This document shows, piece by piece, positions 17,634 to 26,004 of a stretch of DNA of 64,000 bases (within the stretch, counting starts at the first letter, position 1; each line of letters begins with the position of its first letter). Source of the DNA: an uncultured Clostridia bacterium (lineage in GTDB: Bacteria > Bacillota > Clostridia > TANB77 > CAG-508). Location: positions 89,587-153,586 of the forward strand of contig CASYFC010000004.1 in the NCBI GenBank assembly GCA_949482135.1, in the 5' to 3' direction. The position numbers and the translations under genes were made by a program. The notes beneath the pieces are model-generated. The model ran no database searches, was not told the DNA's origin, and was given only the letters and a program-made list of their open reading frames with translations.

Positions 17634-18320
17634 TTATAAGCTACTTAATTCTATATTTTGATATATTCCATCACCTATAACTATATGATCTAAAAGTATT
17701 ATATCTAAAAGCTTAGCTGCTTTTTCTAATTTTCTTGTAAATTCAATATCTTCATTACTAGGTGTTGGATTACCACTTGGATGATTATGTATAAGAATTA
17801 TTTTTGGAATCTGAGCTTTAACAGGTTCAGATAAAATTGCTTTAATGTTTGTAAAAATATTACTTTCATTTCCAACTGCTATACAAGAAATCTTTTTGAT
17901 AATATTTTTATTATCTAACATTACAATCTTTAAAACTTCATTCTTTTCATTTTGAAGTTCTTCCATAAAAAGATTTACAATATCATCTCTAGTTTTTATT
18001 TTTAATCTATTTATTGTTAAAGGATTGGACATTCTTTTTGCAATTTCTCCAACAGCTTTAAGTTCTATTGCTTTTACAGTTCCAATTCCATTTATTTTAC
18101 TTAATTCTTGAATTGAAATTGTTTGAAGAAATCTTAAACTATTTGAATTGTCCATATTTTTATTCATTAACTCTTGTGCAATTTCTATTGAAGATTTTTC
18201 TTTTGTTCCAGTTTTTATTATTATAGACAGAAGCTCGCTATTTGTAAGAATACTTTCACCATACATCAGCATTTTTTCATATGGTCTTTCTGATGTTGGA
18301 ATATTTTTTATATTAGTCAT
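17634..18320 (-). CDS. radC: RadC/YsxA family JAB-domain protein
   Basis: 228 residues: N-terminal helix-hairpin-helix segment (ELSKINGIGTVKAIELKAV) and a C-terminal JAB/MPN metalloprotease-like domain with HNHPSGNPTPSNED near residue 175, the expected metal-binding signature. The cellular role is not settled despite the name. In Firmicutes it is commonly beside mreBCD, as here. Full length, no defects seen. Confidence 0.92.
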   Translation of the reverse strand: MTNIKNIPTSERPYEKMLMYGESILTNSELLSIIIKTGTKEKSSIEIAQELMNKNMDNSNSLRFLQTISIQELSKINGIGTVKAIELKAVGEIAKRMSNPLTINRLKIKTRDDIVNLFMEELQNEKNEVLKIVMLDNKNIIKKISCIAVGNESNIFTNIKAILSEPVKAQIPKIILIHNHPSGNPTPSNEDIEFTRKLEKAAKLLDIILLDHIVIGDGIYQNIELSSL

Positions 18321-18351
18321 TTTTTCCTTTCTGTCTGTTTTTTATGCCAAA

Positions 18352-18609
18352 TTATACTTTTCTATATAACCATATTGATATAGCCATTCCTATAATACTT
18401 GCTATATTTATTTTTATCATAAAACTAAATGTAATTTTTAATACACTTAAATCTAATGCTACTGGTGTTGTTATTCCAAAGCTTTCTCCATAAGCTAACC
18501 ACCATAGCCAAGGAACTCTTTCTGCTAGAATTCCTAATAGTCCTCCTACAACTAATCCTGAAAGTAGGAATACTAATAAAATCCAAAAATTTTTTTCTTT
18601 TGTTGCCAT
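18352..18609 (-). CDS. DUF4321-type small membrane protein
   Basis: 85 residues from the ATG at 18609 (MATKEKNFW), which follows GGGGGT by about 7 bases; an upstream in-frame ATG at 18624 has no ribosome site. Two membrane helices (WILLVFLLSGLVVGGLLG and the C-terminal third) flank a Trp-rich loop (PWLWWLAYGE). This architecture and the position next to radC fit the uncharacterised DUF4321 family of Clostridia. Probably co-transcribed with radC, 31 bp downstream. Function unknown. Confidence 0.75.
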   Translation of the reverse strand: MATKEKNFWILLVFLLSGLVVGGLLGILAERVPWLWWLAYGESFGITTPVALDLSVLKITFSFMIKINIASIIGMAISIWLYRKV

Positions 18610-18741
18610 ATTTTTTACCCCCATATTTTTTACAAAATATTATTTTTATTACGGAAATCTAAATTTTTACTGTTATATTATATATTGATATAGGTATTTT
18701 TTCAAGTAATTTATATAAAAGATTTTATTAATTTTAACCCA

Positions 18742-18774
18742 TAAAAAAAGATGGTAAATTTTATTTACCATCTT
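18742..18774 (-). terminator. Terminator of the M23 peptidase gene
   Basis: AAGATGGTAAA/TTTACCATCTT stem with a 5-nt loop. The plus-strand A-run at 18743-18749 gives a U-tract on the minus transcript. Confidence 0.85.
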
Positions 18775-18785
18775 AAACTTTTATC

Positions 18786-19703
18786 TTAGTTATATAAATA
18801 ATATTGTGGATTTCTAGCCTCTCCATTTACACGAATTTCTAAGTGCAAATGAGGTCCAGTTGAGTTTCCAGTAGAACCAACTGCTGCTATTATATCTCCT
18901 TGATTTACTTGTTGGCCTACATTAACTAATAATTTGCTACAATGAGCATAATATGTTTGAATTGAATCAGTATGAGCTATAATTACTAAATTTCCATAAG
19001 AACCCTTATATGCTGAATAAATTACTGTTCCACTTGCTGCAGCTCTTATTGGTGTTCCAAGTGATGTTGCTATATCTAATCCTGTATGAGTTCCACTACT
19101 TCTTCTACCAAATCTAGATGTTATTGTACCAGATACTGGTTGTGCCAATGCAATTCCTAAAGCTGAATTAGAATTATTAACATATTTTGCAGTAACAATT
19201 TTTGTTTTTTTCTTTACAACTGGCATTTGTTTATATAAAGCAGCAACAGCTGTTTCTTTATTTGTAAATTCTTTTAGCTCAGTTCCATATTTTAATGTAT
19301 AAGTTACAGAATCTTTATTTTGACTATTTTGCTGTTTCAATTGATCTATAATAGCCTCTGCTTCTGTATATGATTGTACATAATATTTTTCTTCATTATT
19401 TTCAATAATTGCATAATATTTATAATATGGTACACCAGAACTAATTACTTTAGAAAATATTTCATCATCGTTTGCTGTAAGACCTTTTTTTAGTAAGCAA
19501 AGATTATATTCTGGTAAATCATCAATTTCAACAAAAGCAATTGTATTATTATCACCTTTATTCATATAATTAGTGATTTTTTTCTGCAATTTACTCCTAT
19601 CTTCTGTATATCCAATAAAATCACCATTTAATGATACACTGTACATAGGTCTGTAAACAACAAAAACTAAAAATCCTATAATTGCAAGCCCAATAAGCAG
19701 CAC
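18786..19703 (-). CDS. Membrane-anchored M23 (LytM-type) peptidoglycan endopeptidase
   Basis: About 305 residues from GTG 19703. An N-terminal hydrophobic helix is followed by a YabE-like stalk and a C-terminal M23 domain: SRFGRRSSGTHTGLDIA gives the first zinc His and Asp, and GPHLHLEIRVNG gives the HxH pair. Expected to cleave wall peptide cross-links, or to sense them. The GTG has no ribosome site. A good AAAGGGGTGAG lies at 19769-19779, followed in frame only by the non-standard codon ATA (19761-19763) before the helix, so the true N terminus may be about 20 residues longer. The gene is followed by a strong terminator. Confidence 0.88.
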   Translation of the reverse strand: MLLIGLAIIGFLVFVVYRPMYSVSLNGDFIGYTEDRSKLQKKITNYMNKGDNNTIAFVEIDDLPEYNLCLLKKGLTANDDEIFSKVISSGVPYYKYYAIIENNEEKYYVQSYTEAEAIIDQLKQQNSQNKDSVTYTLKYGTELKEFTNKETAVAALYKQMPVVKKKTKIVTAKYVNNSNSALGIALAQPVSGTITSRFGRRSSGTHTGLDIATSLGTPIRAAASGTVIYSAYKGSYGNLVIIAHTDSIQTYYAHCSKLLVNVGQQVNQGDIIAAVGSTGNSTGPHLHLEIRVNGEARNPQYYLYN

Positions 19704-19847
19704 GACAATCCATTTGATCCATGCCCTTAAACAGATTACAACATTTTTAAAAATACTAGTTATTGCTACTCACCCCTTTGTACTTTTATTATTACCTATA
19801 GATTATAATATTTAAAAAATAATGTCAATACTTATTTTGTATATACA

Positions 19848-19886
19848 AAAAGAAAATGTGGCATAAATACTTGAATTGATGCCACA
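19848..19886 (-). terminator. Terminator after the CotF-like genes
   Basis: TGTGGCAT (19857-19864) pairs with ATGCCACA (19879-19886). On the minus strand the hairpin is followed by TTTTCTTTTTG. Confidence 0.75.
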
Positions 19887-19895
19887 AAAAAATTT

Positions 19896-20144
19896 TTATG
19901 AATTTGATAATTCAGATTTAACTTTAGATATTTCCTCTGATGTTGCGTTTTGTGCAGGAGTATAATAACCTTTTGCTTCTGCAAGCTTAAATAATTCATA
20001 TTGAAAGCTTTCAGAAGAATTTCTTAAGTTTTGAAGTGTTTGTCTTAACTCCATATTGGCAGTTTCAATTATTGCTCCTTCGTAATCTTTTAAAGAAGAC
20101 TTTGTTGATGATAAGACATCATTAACTATTGATTTTTCTTCCAT
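19896..20144 (-). CDS. CotF-family spore coat protein
   Basis: 82 residues. The C-terminal half (ESFQYELFKLAEAKGYYTP, then a short charged helix) is the recognisable coat-F domain pattern of small helical spore coat proteins. The N terminus (IVNDVLSSTKSSLKDYEGAI) is the usual lead helix. It lies 11 bp after a second small coat gene and ends at its own terminator, forming a two-gene unit. It is the clearest sign in the window that the organism makes endospores. Confidence 0.85.
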   Translation of the reverse strand: MEEKSIVNDVLSSTKSSLKDYEGAIIETANMELRQTLQNLRNSSESFQYELFKLAEAKGYYTPAQNATSEEISKVKSELSNS

Positions 20145-20155
20145 GTTTCCTCCAT

Positions 20156-20341
20156 CTATCCCAAAAATGAGATTAATTTTTGTTTAGAATTTAAGCAATC
20201 CTGAGCAGCTTTATTTAATATTTGTTTTATTTGTGGATCTACTGCTGTATCTGCATAATGTGTAAACTTACAATAAGCATTTTCTTGTTCTCCTATAAAG
20301 TGTCGTAAATTTTGTAGTTCAACTTGATTTAATGTTCCCAT
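20156..20341 (-). CDS. Small spore coat-like protein, partner of the CotF gene
   Basis: 61 residues from ATG 20339-20341 (MGTLNQVELQNLRHFIGE). The SD AAAGG suits this start better than the ATG three codons upstream. It is a helical, ferritin-like small protein (ENAYCKFTHYADTAVDPQIKQIL) of the kind often paired with CotF-domain genes in Clostridia. Family assignment is by pattern, with less certainty than its neighbour. Confidence 0.7.
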   Translation of the reverse strand: MGTLNQVELQNLRHFIGEQENAYCKFTHYADTAVDPQIKQILNKAAQDCLNSKQKLISFLG

Positions 20342-20417
20342 AAAAACCATCCTTTCTTAAGTACTTTCAGGAAAATTTCCTTTTAAATTGTATTATTCCT
20401 TTTTTTTTTAATTTTAT

Positions 20418-20453
20418 TCAAAAAAAGAATAGACTTCATAAGAAATCTATTCT
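20418..20453 (-). terminator. Terminator beyond the tRNA fragment
   Basis: AGAATAGA (20426-20433) and TCTATTCT (20446-20453) form the stem. A plus-strand A-run just below 20426 gives a U-tract on minus. Confidence 0.75.
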
Positions 20454-20455
20454 TC

Positions 20456-20486
20456 TGGTGCGCCATCGCGGGATCGGCAAGCCGCG
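20456..20486 (-). pseudogene. Duplicated 3' fragment of tRNA-Lys
   Basis: Twenty-three bases at 20454-20476 are identical to 20588-20610 and cover CCA, the acceptor 3' strand and half of the T arm of the neighbouring tRNA-Lys. The T-arm stem CGCGG/CCGCG is kept, but the loop is expanded (GATCGGCAAG instead of GATCGAA) and everything upstream is lost, replaced by an unrelated perfect hairpin. Not a functional tRNA. Possible remnant of recombination or integration at the tRNA 3' end. Confidence 0.8.
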
Positions 20487-20490
20487 TCGG

Positions 20491-20515
20491 GAAAATAGTC
20501 CACTGGACTATTTTC
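20491..20515. repeat. Perfect 11-bp hairpin abutting the tRNA fragment
   Basis: GAAAATAGTCC, loop ACT, GGACTATTTTC. There is no adjacent T-run in either direction strong enough for a terminator. It replaces the missing tRNA body. Possible mobile-palindrome remnant. Confidence 0.6.
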
Positions 20516-20554
20516 TAGTCCTCCTTTTCAATCCCATTTAGATTTTCCTATTAA

Positions 20555-20588
20555 AATAAAAAACAGTAGATTTTAATTTCTACTGTTT
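20555..20588 (-). terminator. Terminator of tRNA-Lys(CTT)
   Basis: AAACAGTAGA (20561-20570) and TCTACTGTTT (20579-20588) pair directly after the tRNA CCA. A U-rich tract follows on the minus transcript. Confidence 0.8.
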
Positions 20589-20589
20589 C

Positions 20590-20665
20590 TGGTGCGCCAT
20601 CGCGGGATCGAACCGCGGACCTTCTGATTAAGAGTCAGCTGCTCTACCAGCTGAGCTAATAGCGC
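20590..20665 (-). tRNA. tRNA-Lys (anticodon CTT)
   Basis: 76-nt cloverleaf on the minus strand: acceptor GCGCTAT pairs near ATGGCGC, D arm AGCTCAGCTGGTAGAGC, anticodon loop CTCTTAA with anticodon CTT, T arm CGCGG-TTCGATC-CCGCG, encoded CCA at 20590-20592. It has its own promoter and terminator. Confidence 0.95.
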
Positions 20666-20685
20666 ATTTTATATCGACATTGATT

Positions 20686-20715
20686 ATTATAAATCAAACT
20701 AATTGCTTTTGTCAA
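20686..20715 (-). promoter_or_regulatory. Promoter of tRNA-Lys
   Basis: On the minus strand TTGACA (20715-20710), 18 bp, TATAAT (20691-20686), about 20 bp before the tRNA 5' end. Confidence 0.8.
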
Positions 20716-20747
20716 GATATTAAGAAAAATTGTGATTTTATTCCTTG

Positions 20748-20776
20748 TTGACCTGTTTACATAAATGTGATATAAT
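20748..20776 (+). promoter_or_regulatory. Strong sigma-A promoter of the orphan gene at 20878
   Basis: TTGACC (20748-20753), 17 bp, TATAAT (20771-20776). The leader contains a CTCCAAAA/TTTTGGAG hairpin (20799-20806 and 20817-20824) about 50 bp before the ATG, which could influence expression. Confidence 0.85.
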
Positions 20777-20877
20777 TTGAAATGTACAATTATATATCCT
20801 CCAAAAAATAACTACGTTTTGGAGAGAATACCAAAGAAAAATCGTGTGCAAATCCAACATCATATGGAGGTAATACT

Positions 20878-21468
20878 ATGAAAAACGATTACGAGGCAAG
20901 AAACACTCTGGCAAAAGATGTTAGTAGTGGAATCAACGATGTCATTGAAGGATTGATAAAATCACAGGAACGGGCAAAAAGCATTGTAGCAGACAATGTA
21001 TACATGCTTTGGCTTGAGAAGTTCGCCAATATTTACCCACTTTTCAGTGACGACACTTGGCTCTATAAACCTGATGCAATTCCCAAAGAAGACTCTGAAA
21101 ATGTAGCTGAACTTTGTTCCTTTTTCAATGGGCTTTCAGCATATGCTGAAAAGAACTTCCTGCCCACCTATTCTGAGGATTACACAAGCTATATTTGCAT
21201 CAAGTTCAACAACGTTGGCTATGAGATTGGTTTGGTCTCTGGGCAGGGAACATACGCATACTGCCAAAAGGTTGACATCTCGTCTGGCAGATTTTTTATC
21301 GACTTTAACGACATTGTCGCTGATAAAAAGCAACCTCATGTAGATGAGGTAGATGAGACTTTAAGCAAAATTTCCAACCTAATTGAGCGACTTCTAATTT
21401 CTGGAGTTCCTGTAACAGCAATCTATGCACGGATCAACGACACTATCGACAAGTACACAGAAGAATAA
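20878..21468 (+). CDS. Orphan hypothetical protein, 196 aa, atypical base composition
   Basis: I do not recognise the family. The protein looks soluble and mixed alpha/beta, with no signal peptide or membrane helix: an N-terminal helix (NTLAKDVSSGINDVIEGLIKS), an aromatic-rich middle (VYMLWLEKFANIYPLF), a likely beta section (YTSYICIKFNNVGYEIGLVSG) and a C-terminal helix. GGAGG lies 7 bases before the ATG. Codons use far more G and C (CTG, GAC, AAC, TAC) than neighbours. It lies on the opposite strand to its neighbours with its own promoter and hairpin terminator, so it behaves as a self-contained cassette, probably acquired. Confidence 0.8.
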   Translation: MKNDYEARNTLAKDVSSGINDVIEGLIKSQERAKSIVADNVYMLWLEKFANIYPLFSDDTWLYKPDAIPKEDSENVAELCSFFNGLSAYAEKNFLPTYSEDYTSYICIKFNNVGYEIGLVSGQGTYAYCQKVDISSGRFFIDFNDIVADKKQPHVDEVDETLSKISNLIERLLISGVPVTAIYARINDTIDKYTEE

Positions 21469-21478
21469 TAAAAGTTGC

Positions 21479-21507
21479 ACGGCAGGGAGCTATATGCTCT
21501 CTGCCGT
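21479..21507 (+). terminator. GC-rich hairpin after the orphan gene
   Basis: ACGGCAGGGAGC pairs with GCTCTCTGCCGT (one G-T pair) around TATAT. No strong T-run follows, but a second hairpin with T-run starts 16 bp on. Confidence 0.65.
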
Positions 21508-21522
21508 ATATCTTTACAAAAA

Positions 21523-21556
21523 AATAATGAGGATATTTTTATCCCCATTATTTTTA
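21523..21556. terminator. Bidirectional terminator between orphan gene and ftsH
   Basis: AATAATGaGGATA (21523-21535) pairs with TATCCcCATTATT (21540-21552), followed by TTT on plus and preceded by an A-run (U-tract on minus). It serves both converging genes. Confidence 0.75.
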
Positions 21557-21585
21557 GTATTTAATTAGATTGATTTCAAGAAGAT

Positions 21586-23412
21586 CTAAGCATTCATTAT
21601 TTGTTCAAATTCTTCTCCATCTATCTTTTCCTTTTCTAATAAGACATTTGCTACATTGTGAAGTTTTCCCATATGTTCGTTTAAAATGTCTTCTGTTCTT
21701 TTATATGCTGTATCAATTATTTTCTTAACTTCTTCATCTATTAAACCAGAAGTTTCTTCACTAAAGTTCTTTTGTTGAGTAAAATCTCTTCCTAAGAAAA
21801 CTTCTTCTTGACCAGAACCAAATGTTATTGCTCCTAATTTTTCACTCATACCATATTTTGTAACCATAGCTCTTGCTATTTTAGATGCTCTTTCTATATC
21901 GTTACTTGCTCCAGTAGAAATATCTCCTAAAACTAAAGCTTCAGCAACTCTACCACCTAATAGTGATATGATTTGTTCTTCCATTTCTGATTTACTCATA
22001 AATGATCTATCTTCTGATGGTCTATACATTGTATAACCACCAGCCATTCCTCTTGGAATTATTGAAATTTGATGTACATCATCTTGTGTTTCTAAGAAAT
22101 GACTTGCAACTGCGTGACCAGCTTCATGGAATGCAACAAGTTTTTTCTCTTTATCACTTATTACTCTTGTTTTCTTTTCTGGCCCCATTGTAACTTTAAT
22201 CATTGCATCTTCTATTTCAGCCATTCCAATTTCAGATTTATCTCTTCTTGCAGCAAGTAAAGCTGCTTCATTTAAAATATTTTCTAAATCAGCTCCAACA
22301 AATCCTGCTGTATTTTTTGCTATTGTAGATAAATCAACATCTTCTGCTAATTTTTTCTTTCTTGCGTGTACATTTAATATTTCTTCTCTTGCTTTAACAT
22401 CTGGAGTTCCAACAACAATTTGTCTATCAAATCTTCCAGCTCTTAATAAAGCTTTATCTAATACATCTGGTCTATTTGTAGCTGCTATAACTATAACACC
22501 TTCATTAGCTGCAAATCCGTCCATTTCAACTAATAATTGGTTTAATGTTTGTTCTCTTTCATCATGTCCTCCTCCAAGTCCTGCACCTCTTTGACGACCA
22601 ACCGCATCAATCTCATCTATAAATATAATACAAGGAGCATTTTTCTTAGCCTGTTCAAATAAATCTCTAACTCTTGAAGCACCAACACCAACAAACATTT
22701 CAACAAAGTCTGAACCGCTTATAATAAAGAATGGCACACCAGCTTCACCAGCAACAGCTTTTGCAAGCAATGTTTTTCCTGTACCTGGTTGACCAACAAG
22801 CAAAACTCCTTTTGGAATTCTTGCTCCCATATCTGTGAATTTTTTTGGTGATTTTAAGAAATCTACTATTTCTGCTAATTCTTCTTTTTCTTCAGTAATA
22901 CCAGCAACATCTTTGAATGTTACTTTTGTTTTATTTGTATCTGTTGTATTAAGTACTCTAGCTTTGCTCTTTCCAAATGTCATTGATTTATTTCCACCTT
23001 GATTTGGATTCATTAATACAAAACTAAATAATAAGAATATTAATAGTAAAATCACTGGTGAAATTAAGCTTAATAGTTCAACAAAAATTGACTCTTCATT
23101 TTGCTCAACTTCTATTTGACCATTTACTATATTTTCTGAAATTTGTTCCATAAATGCATCTAAGCTTGGAATTGTTGATGTATTTATATCTGCTCTTGTA
23201 GCTGTTGCTGCATCTTTTCCTTTTTGATATGCTGTAACAGATACTCCGTCAGCAGATATTACTATTTTAGTAATGTCTCCTGAAGATATTTTAGTAATAA
23301 GTTCAGAATAACTAATTTTGTTATCTGACATTCCTAACAATCCACTAAGAGCACATATTATTATTAGTCCTATTATTAACCATGTGGCTAATGTTTTAAA
23401 TCCCCTCTTCAA
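21586..23412 (-). CDS. ftsH: ATP-dependent zinc metalloprotease FtsH
   Basis: 608 residues. Membrane AAA protease that extracts and degrades membrane and regulatory proteins. Two membrane helices (about 9-29 and 110-130) flank an extracellular domain. The AAA module has Walker A GQPGTGKT (about 203), Walker [10 protein letters not shown] and the SRH region, followed by the zinc motif HEAGH (about 430). The start is TTG at 23412, 7 bases after GGAGGAT, with no ATG alternative. It follows tilS by 125 bp. The usual hpt gene is not between them. A TTACGGAA motif lies in its leader. Confidence 0.97.
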   Translation of the reverse strand: MKRGFKTLATWLIIGLIIICALSGLLGMSDNKISYSELITKISSGDITKIVISADGVSVTAYQKGKDAATATRADINTSTIPSLDAFMEQISENIVNGQIEVEQNEESIFVELLSLISPVILLLIFLLFSFVLMNPNQGGNKSMTFGKSKARVLNTTDTNKTKVTFKDVAGITEEKEELAEIVDFLKSPKKFTDMGARIPKGVLLVGQPGTGKTLLAKAVAGEAGVPFFIISGSDFVEMFVGVGASRVRDLFEQAKKNAPCIIFIDEIDAVGRQRGAGLGGGHDEREQTLNQLLVEMDGFAANEGVIVIAATNRPDVLDKALLRAGRFDRQIVVGTPDVKAREEILNVHARKKKLAEDVDLSTIAKNTAGFVGADLENILNEAALLAARRDKSEIGMAEIEDAMIKVTMGPEKKTRVISDKEKKLVAFHEAGHAVASHFLETQDDVHQISIIPRGMAGGYTMYRPSEDRSFMSKSEMEEQIISLLGGRVAEALVLGDISTGASNDIERASKIARAMVTKYGMSEKLGAITFGSGQEEVFLGRDFTQQKNFSEETSGLIDEEVKKIIDTAYKRTEDILNEHMGKLHNVANVLLEKEKIDGEEFEQIMNA

Positions 23413-23537
23413 ATTTTTATCCTCCTATATTTCTATTAGTATGCCTAAAATATAGCATAGCAAATTTGGGATTTCAACCCATTTTTTTAAAAGAAATATC
23501 TCTGTAACATTTGATTTTTCAAACCTTTTACGGAACG

Positions 23538-24560
23538 TTATTTTAGACGTTTTATAACAATTGTTTTATTTTTTATTTCCACCTTAGTTTTTTTGTTTGG
23601 AGTTAGAAATTTATTTCCTATGTTATTATTACACAATTTTATTATATCTTCTATATGAATCTTTTCTATTCCTTTTGTGGTACCAAATAGCTTATTTATT
23701 GCATGTAAAATAACGCGTTTTTCAATCGCTTTGTTCTCATTATTGAATTTCTTTAAGTCTAATATAATTTTAGCCTCTTTTTCATTATTATATACATTTT
23801 CTTTAGAAAAATTTTCCTCTAAAAGCATATTATTGTAAGCTACCTCTGTTTGAAGTTCTAAATAGTTTAAATCATCTTTTGCTATAATAGATAACCTATT
23901 AATTGTTTCTATTATATTTGGATTCAATTCTCTTTTTATATAGGGAATTACTATATTTCGTACTTTATTTCTTGTATAAACATTATCATCATTTGATTCA
24001 TCATGTCTTGGATTTAATTTTTTATCTTCACAATAAATTTCAATATCAGCTCTTGAAGTTTCAATAAGAGGTCTAATATATTTTCCGCTAATAGCTTCTA
24101 TACCTTTTAACCCACTTAGTCCACTTCCCCTTATAATATTCATAATAATTGTTTCAACATTATCATTACTATTATGAGCAATAGCTATTTTATTTGAATT
24201 AGTTTCCTTTGCAACTTCATCAAAGAAATCATATCTAATAATTCTTCCCATTTCTTCAAGTCCGCGCTTTTGTTTTTCAGCCTCTTCTTTAACTTTTGCA
24301 TGTAAAACAAAGCATTTAATATTAATCTTATTACAGTAATCTAAAACATATTTTTCATCAATTTTAGCATTTTCTCTCAATCCATGATTAATATGGCAAA
24401 CTACCATTTCAAAATCTAATTTCTTATTTTCTTTTAAATTATATAGACAATCAAGTAAGGTTATTGAATCTGGGCCACCAGAAACAGCAACAACTATTTT
24501 ATCACCATCTTCAATTAAATTATATTTTTTAATCGTATTTAAAATACCCTCTTCTACCAT
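23538..24560 (-). CDS. tilS: tRNA(Ile)-lysidine synthase, short form
   Basis: Attaches lysine to C34 of the AUA-reading tRNA-Ile using ATP. The PP-loop SGGPDS is at residues 27-32, followed by HINHGLR, LEEMGRIIRYDFF, AHNSNDNVETI and RPLI, all typical. At 340 residues it is clearly shorter than the common 430-470: the C-terminal domains are reduced to a small beta segment (NKKTKVEIKNKTIVIKR). It stops just before the TTACGGAA element of the ftsH leader and starts 60 bp after dnaB. Confidence 0.93.
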   Translation of the reverse strand: MVEEGILNTIKKYNLIEDGDKIVVAVSGGPDSITLLDCLYNLKENKKLDFEMVVCHINHGLRENAKIDEKYVLDYCNKINIKCFVLHAKVKEEAEKQKRGLEEMGRIIRYDFFDEVAKETNSNKIAIAHNSNDNVETIIMNIIRGSGLSGLKGIEAISGKYIRPLIETSRADIEIYCEDKKLNPRHDESNDDNVYTRNKVRNIVIPYIKRELNPNIIETINRLSIIAKDDLNYLELQTEVAYNNMLLEENFSKENVYNNEKEAKIILDLKKFNNENKAIEKRVILHAINKLFGTTKGIEKIHIEDIIKLCNNNIGNKFLTPNKKTKVEIKNKTIVIKRLK

Positions 24561-24620
24561 AATTTTTATTTCCTTTTTTATAAAATAAATTGTAAGTTAA
24601 TAAAAGGCATATAGAAAAAT

Positions 24621-25967
24621 CTACATGCCTGGTTCTTCAAAGAAACGTCTATCAAGATTCGCAAATTTTGTGTAACTTGGTAGCCAAGCCATATCAACAG
24701 TACCTGTTGAACCACCTCTATGTTTAGCCAGAATAACTTCTGCAACATTCTTCTTTTCACTATCTTGATTATAATAATCATCTCTATATAAGAAAATTAC
24801 AATATCCGCGTCCTGTTCTATAGCTCCAGACTCTCTTAAGTCTGAAAGCATAGGTCTTTTATCATCACGTTTTTCAACACTACGAGAAAGCTGTGATAAC
24901 GCTATAACAGGAATATTCAATTCTTTTGCAAGAATTTTCAAAGATCTACTAATTTCAGAAATTTCCTGCTCACGGCTACTATTTCTGCTTCCACTTCCTT
25001 GAATTAACTGCAAATAATCTATTACAACTAATCCTATATCTTTTTCAAGCTTAAGTTTTCTACATTTTGCACGAATTTCCATTATAGAAATACCAGCTGT
25101 ATCATCTATATAAATTGGAGCTTCTGAAAGTCTACCTAAAGTAGATGCAAGTTTAACCCAATCATCATCTTCAAGAAGGCCTGTTCTTACCTTATTACTA
25201 TCTACCATTGCTTCACTACATAAAATTCTGTTTCCAACTTGATCTTTTGACATCTCCAAATTGAATATTGCAACACCCTTTCCAGCTTGAACAGCAACAT
25301 TTGTTGCAAGATTTATTGCAAACGCTGATTTACCCATAGCCGGTCTAGCTGCAACAATAATTAAATCTGAATCATGTAGTCCTGATGTTATATTATCAAA
25401 ATCTAAAAAGCCTGTTGGTGTACCACTTACTTTTCCTTTATTGTTGTACAACTCTTCTAGTTTTGAAAATGATTCCACTAAAACATCTTTTATTGATGTA
25501 TATCCTTTTGTGTTTTTCTTAGAAGCTAAATCAAAAATTTTCTTTTCTGCCATATCCATTATGTTATCTACTTCTTCTGTTTCATCATATCCTAAAGCAA
25601 CTAATTCATTTGAGGTATTAATTAGTTTTCTTAGCATTGATTTTTCATCAACTATTTTTATGTATTTTTCAACATTTGCTGTTGTTGGTACTCTTTCTGG
25701 TAAACTTGCTAAATATTCAAGACCTCCTACACGTTCAAAATTACCTGTTTCTACTAATTCTGCTTTAACAGTAATTATATCTATTGGCTCACTTCTTGAG
25801 TAAAGTCCTAATATTGCTGAATAAATAGCTTTATTATCTTCTCTATAAAATGCATCTTCCTTTAAAACTTCAATTGCACTTATAACAGAATCTTTATCAG
25901 TTAGCATGCATCCTAAAATTGCTTGTTCTGCTTCTATATCATGTGGTGGAATTTTTCCTAAATCCAT
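24621..25967 (-). CDS. dnaB: Replicative DNA helicase DnaB
   Basis: 448 residues. Ring helicase at the replication fork (DnaC in Bacillus nomenclature). The N-terminal domain opens with PPHDIEAEQAILGCML. The RecA-like domain has Walker A ARPAMGKSAFA (about 205), Walker B VVIDYLQLIQG, and the arginine-rich ALSQLSRSVEKR and LRESGAIEQDAD motifs. Full length, with no intein. It follows rplI by 37 bp in the same operon, the conserved Firmicute order. Confidence 0.97.
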   Translation of the reverse strand: MDLGKIPPHDIEAEQAILGCMLTDKDSVISAIEVLKEDAFYREDNKAIYSAILGLYSRSEPIDIITVKAELVETGNFERVGGLEYLASLPERVPTTANVEKYIKIVDEKSMLRKLINTSNELVALGYDETEEVDNIMDMAEKKIFDLASKKNTKGYTSIKDVLVESFSKLEELYNNKGKVSGTPTGFLDFDNITSGLHDSDLIIVAARPAMGKSAFAINLATNVAVQAGKGVAIFNLEMSKDQVGNRILCSEAMVDSNKVRTGLLEDDDWVKLASTLGRLSEAPIYIDDTAGISIMEIRAKCRKLKLEKDIGLVVIDYLQLIQGSGSRNSSREQEISEISRSLKILAKELNIPVIALSQLSRSVEKRDDKRPMLSDLRESGAIEQDADIVIFLYRDDYYNQDSEKKNVAEVILAKHRGGSTGTVDMAWLPSYTKFANLDRRFFEEPGM

Positions 25968-26004
25968 ATTACATCCCTCTTTTATTGTTAGATAGTTTTT
26001 TATC

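Noticed and set aside
20491-20515. Hairpin as a terminator of the plus or minus strand
   Set aside because: No adjacent T-run; the true terminators lie at 20418-20453 and 20555-20588.
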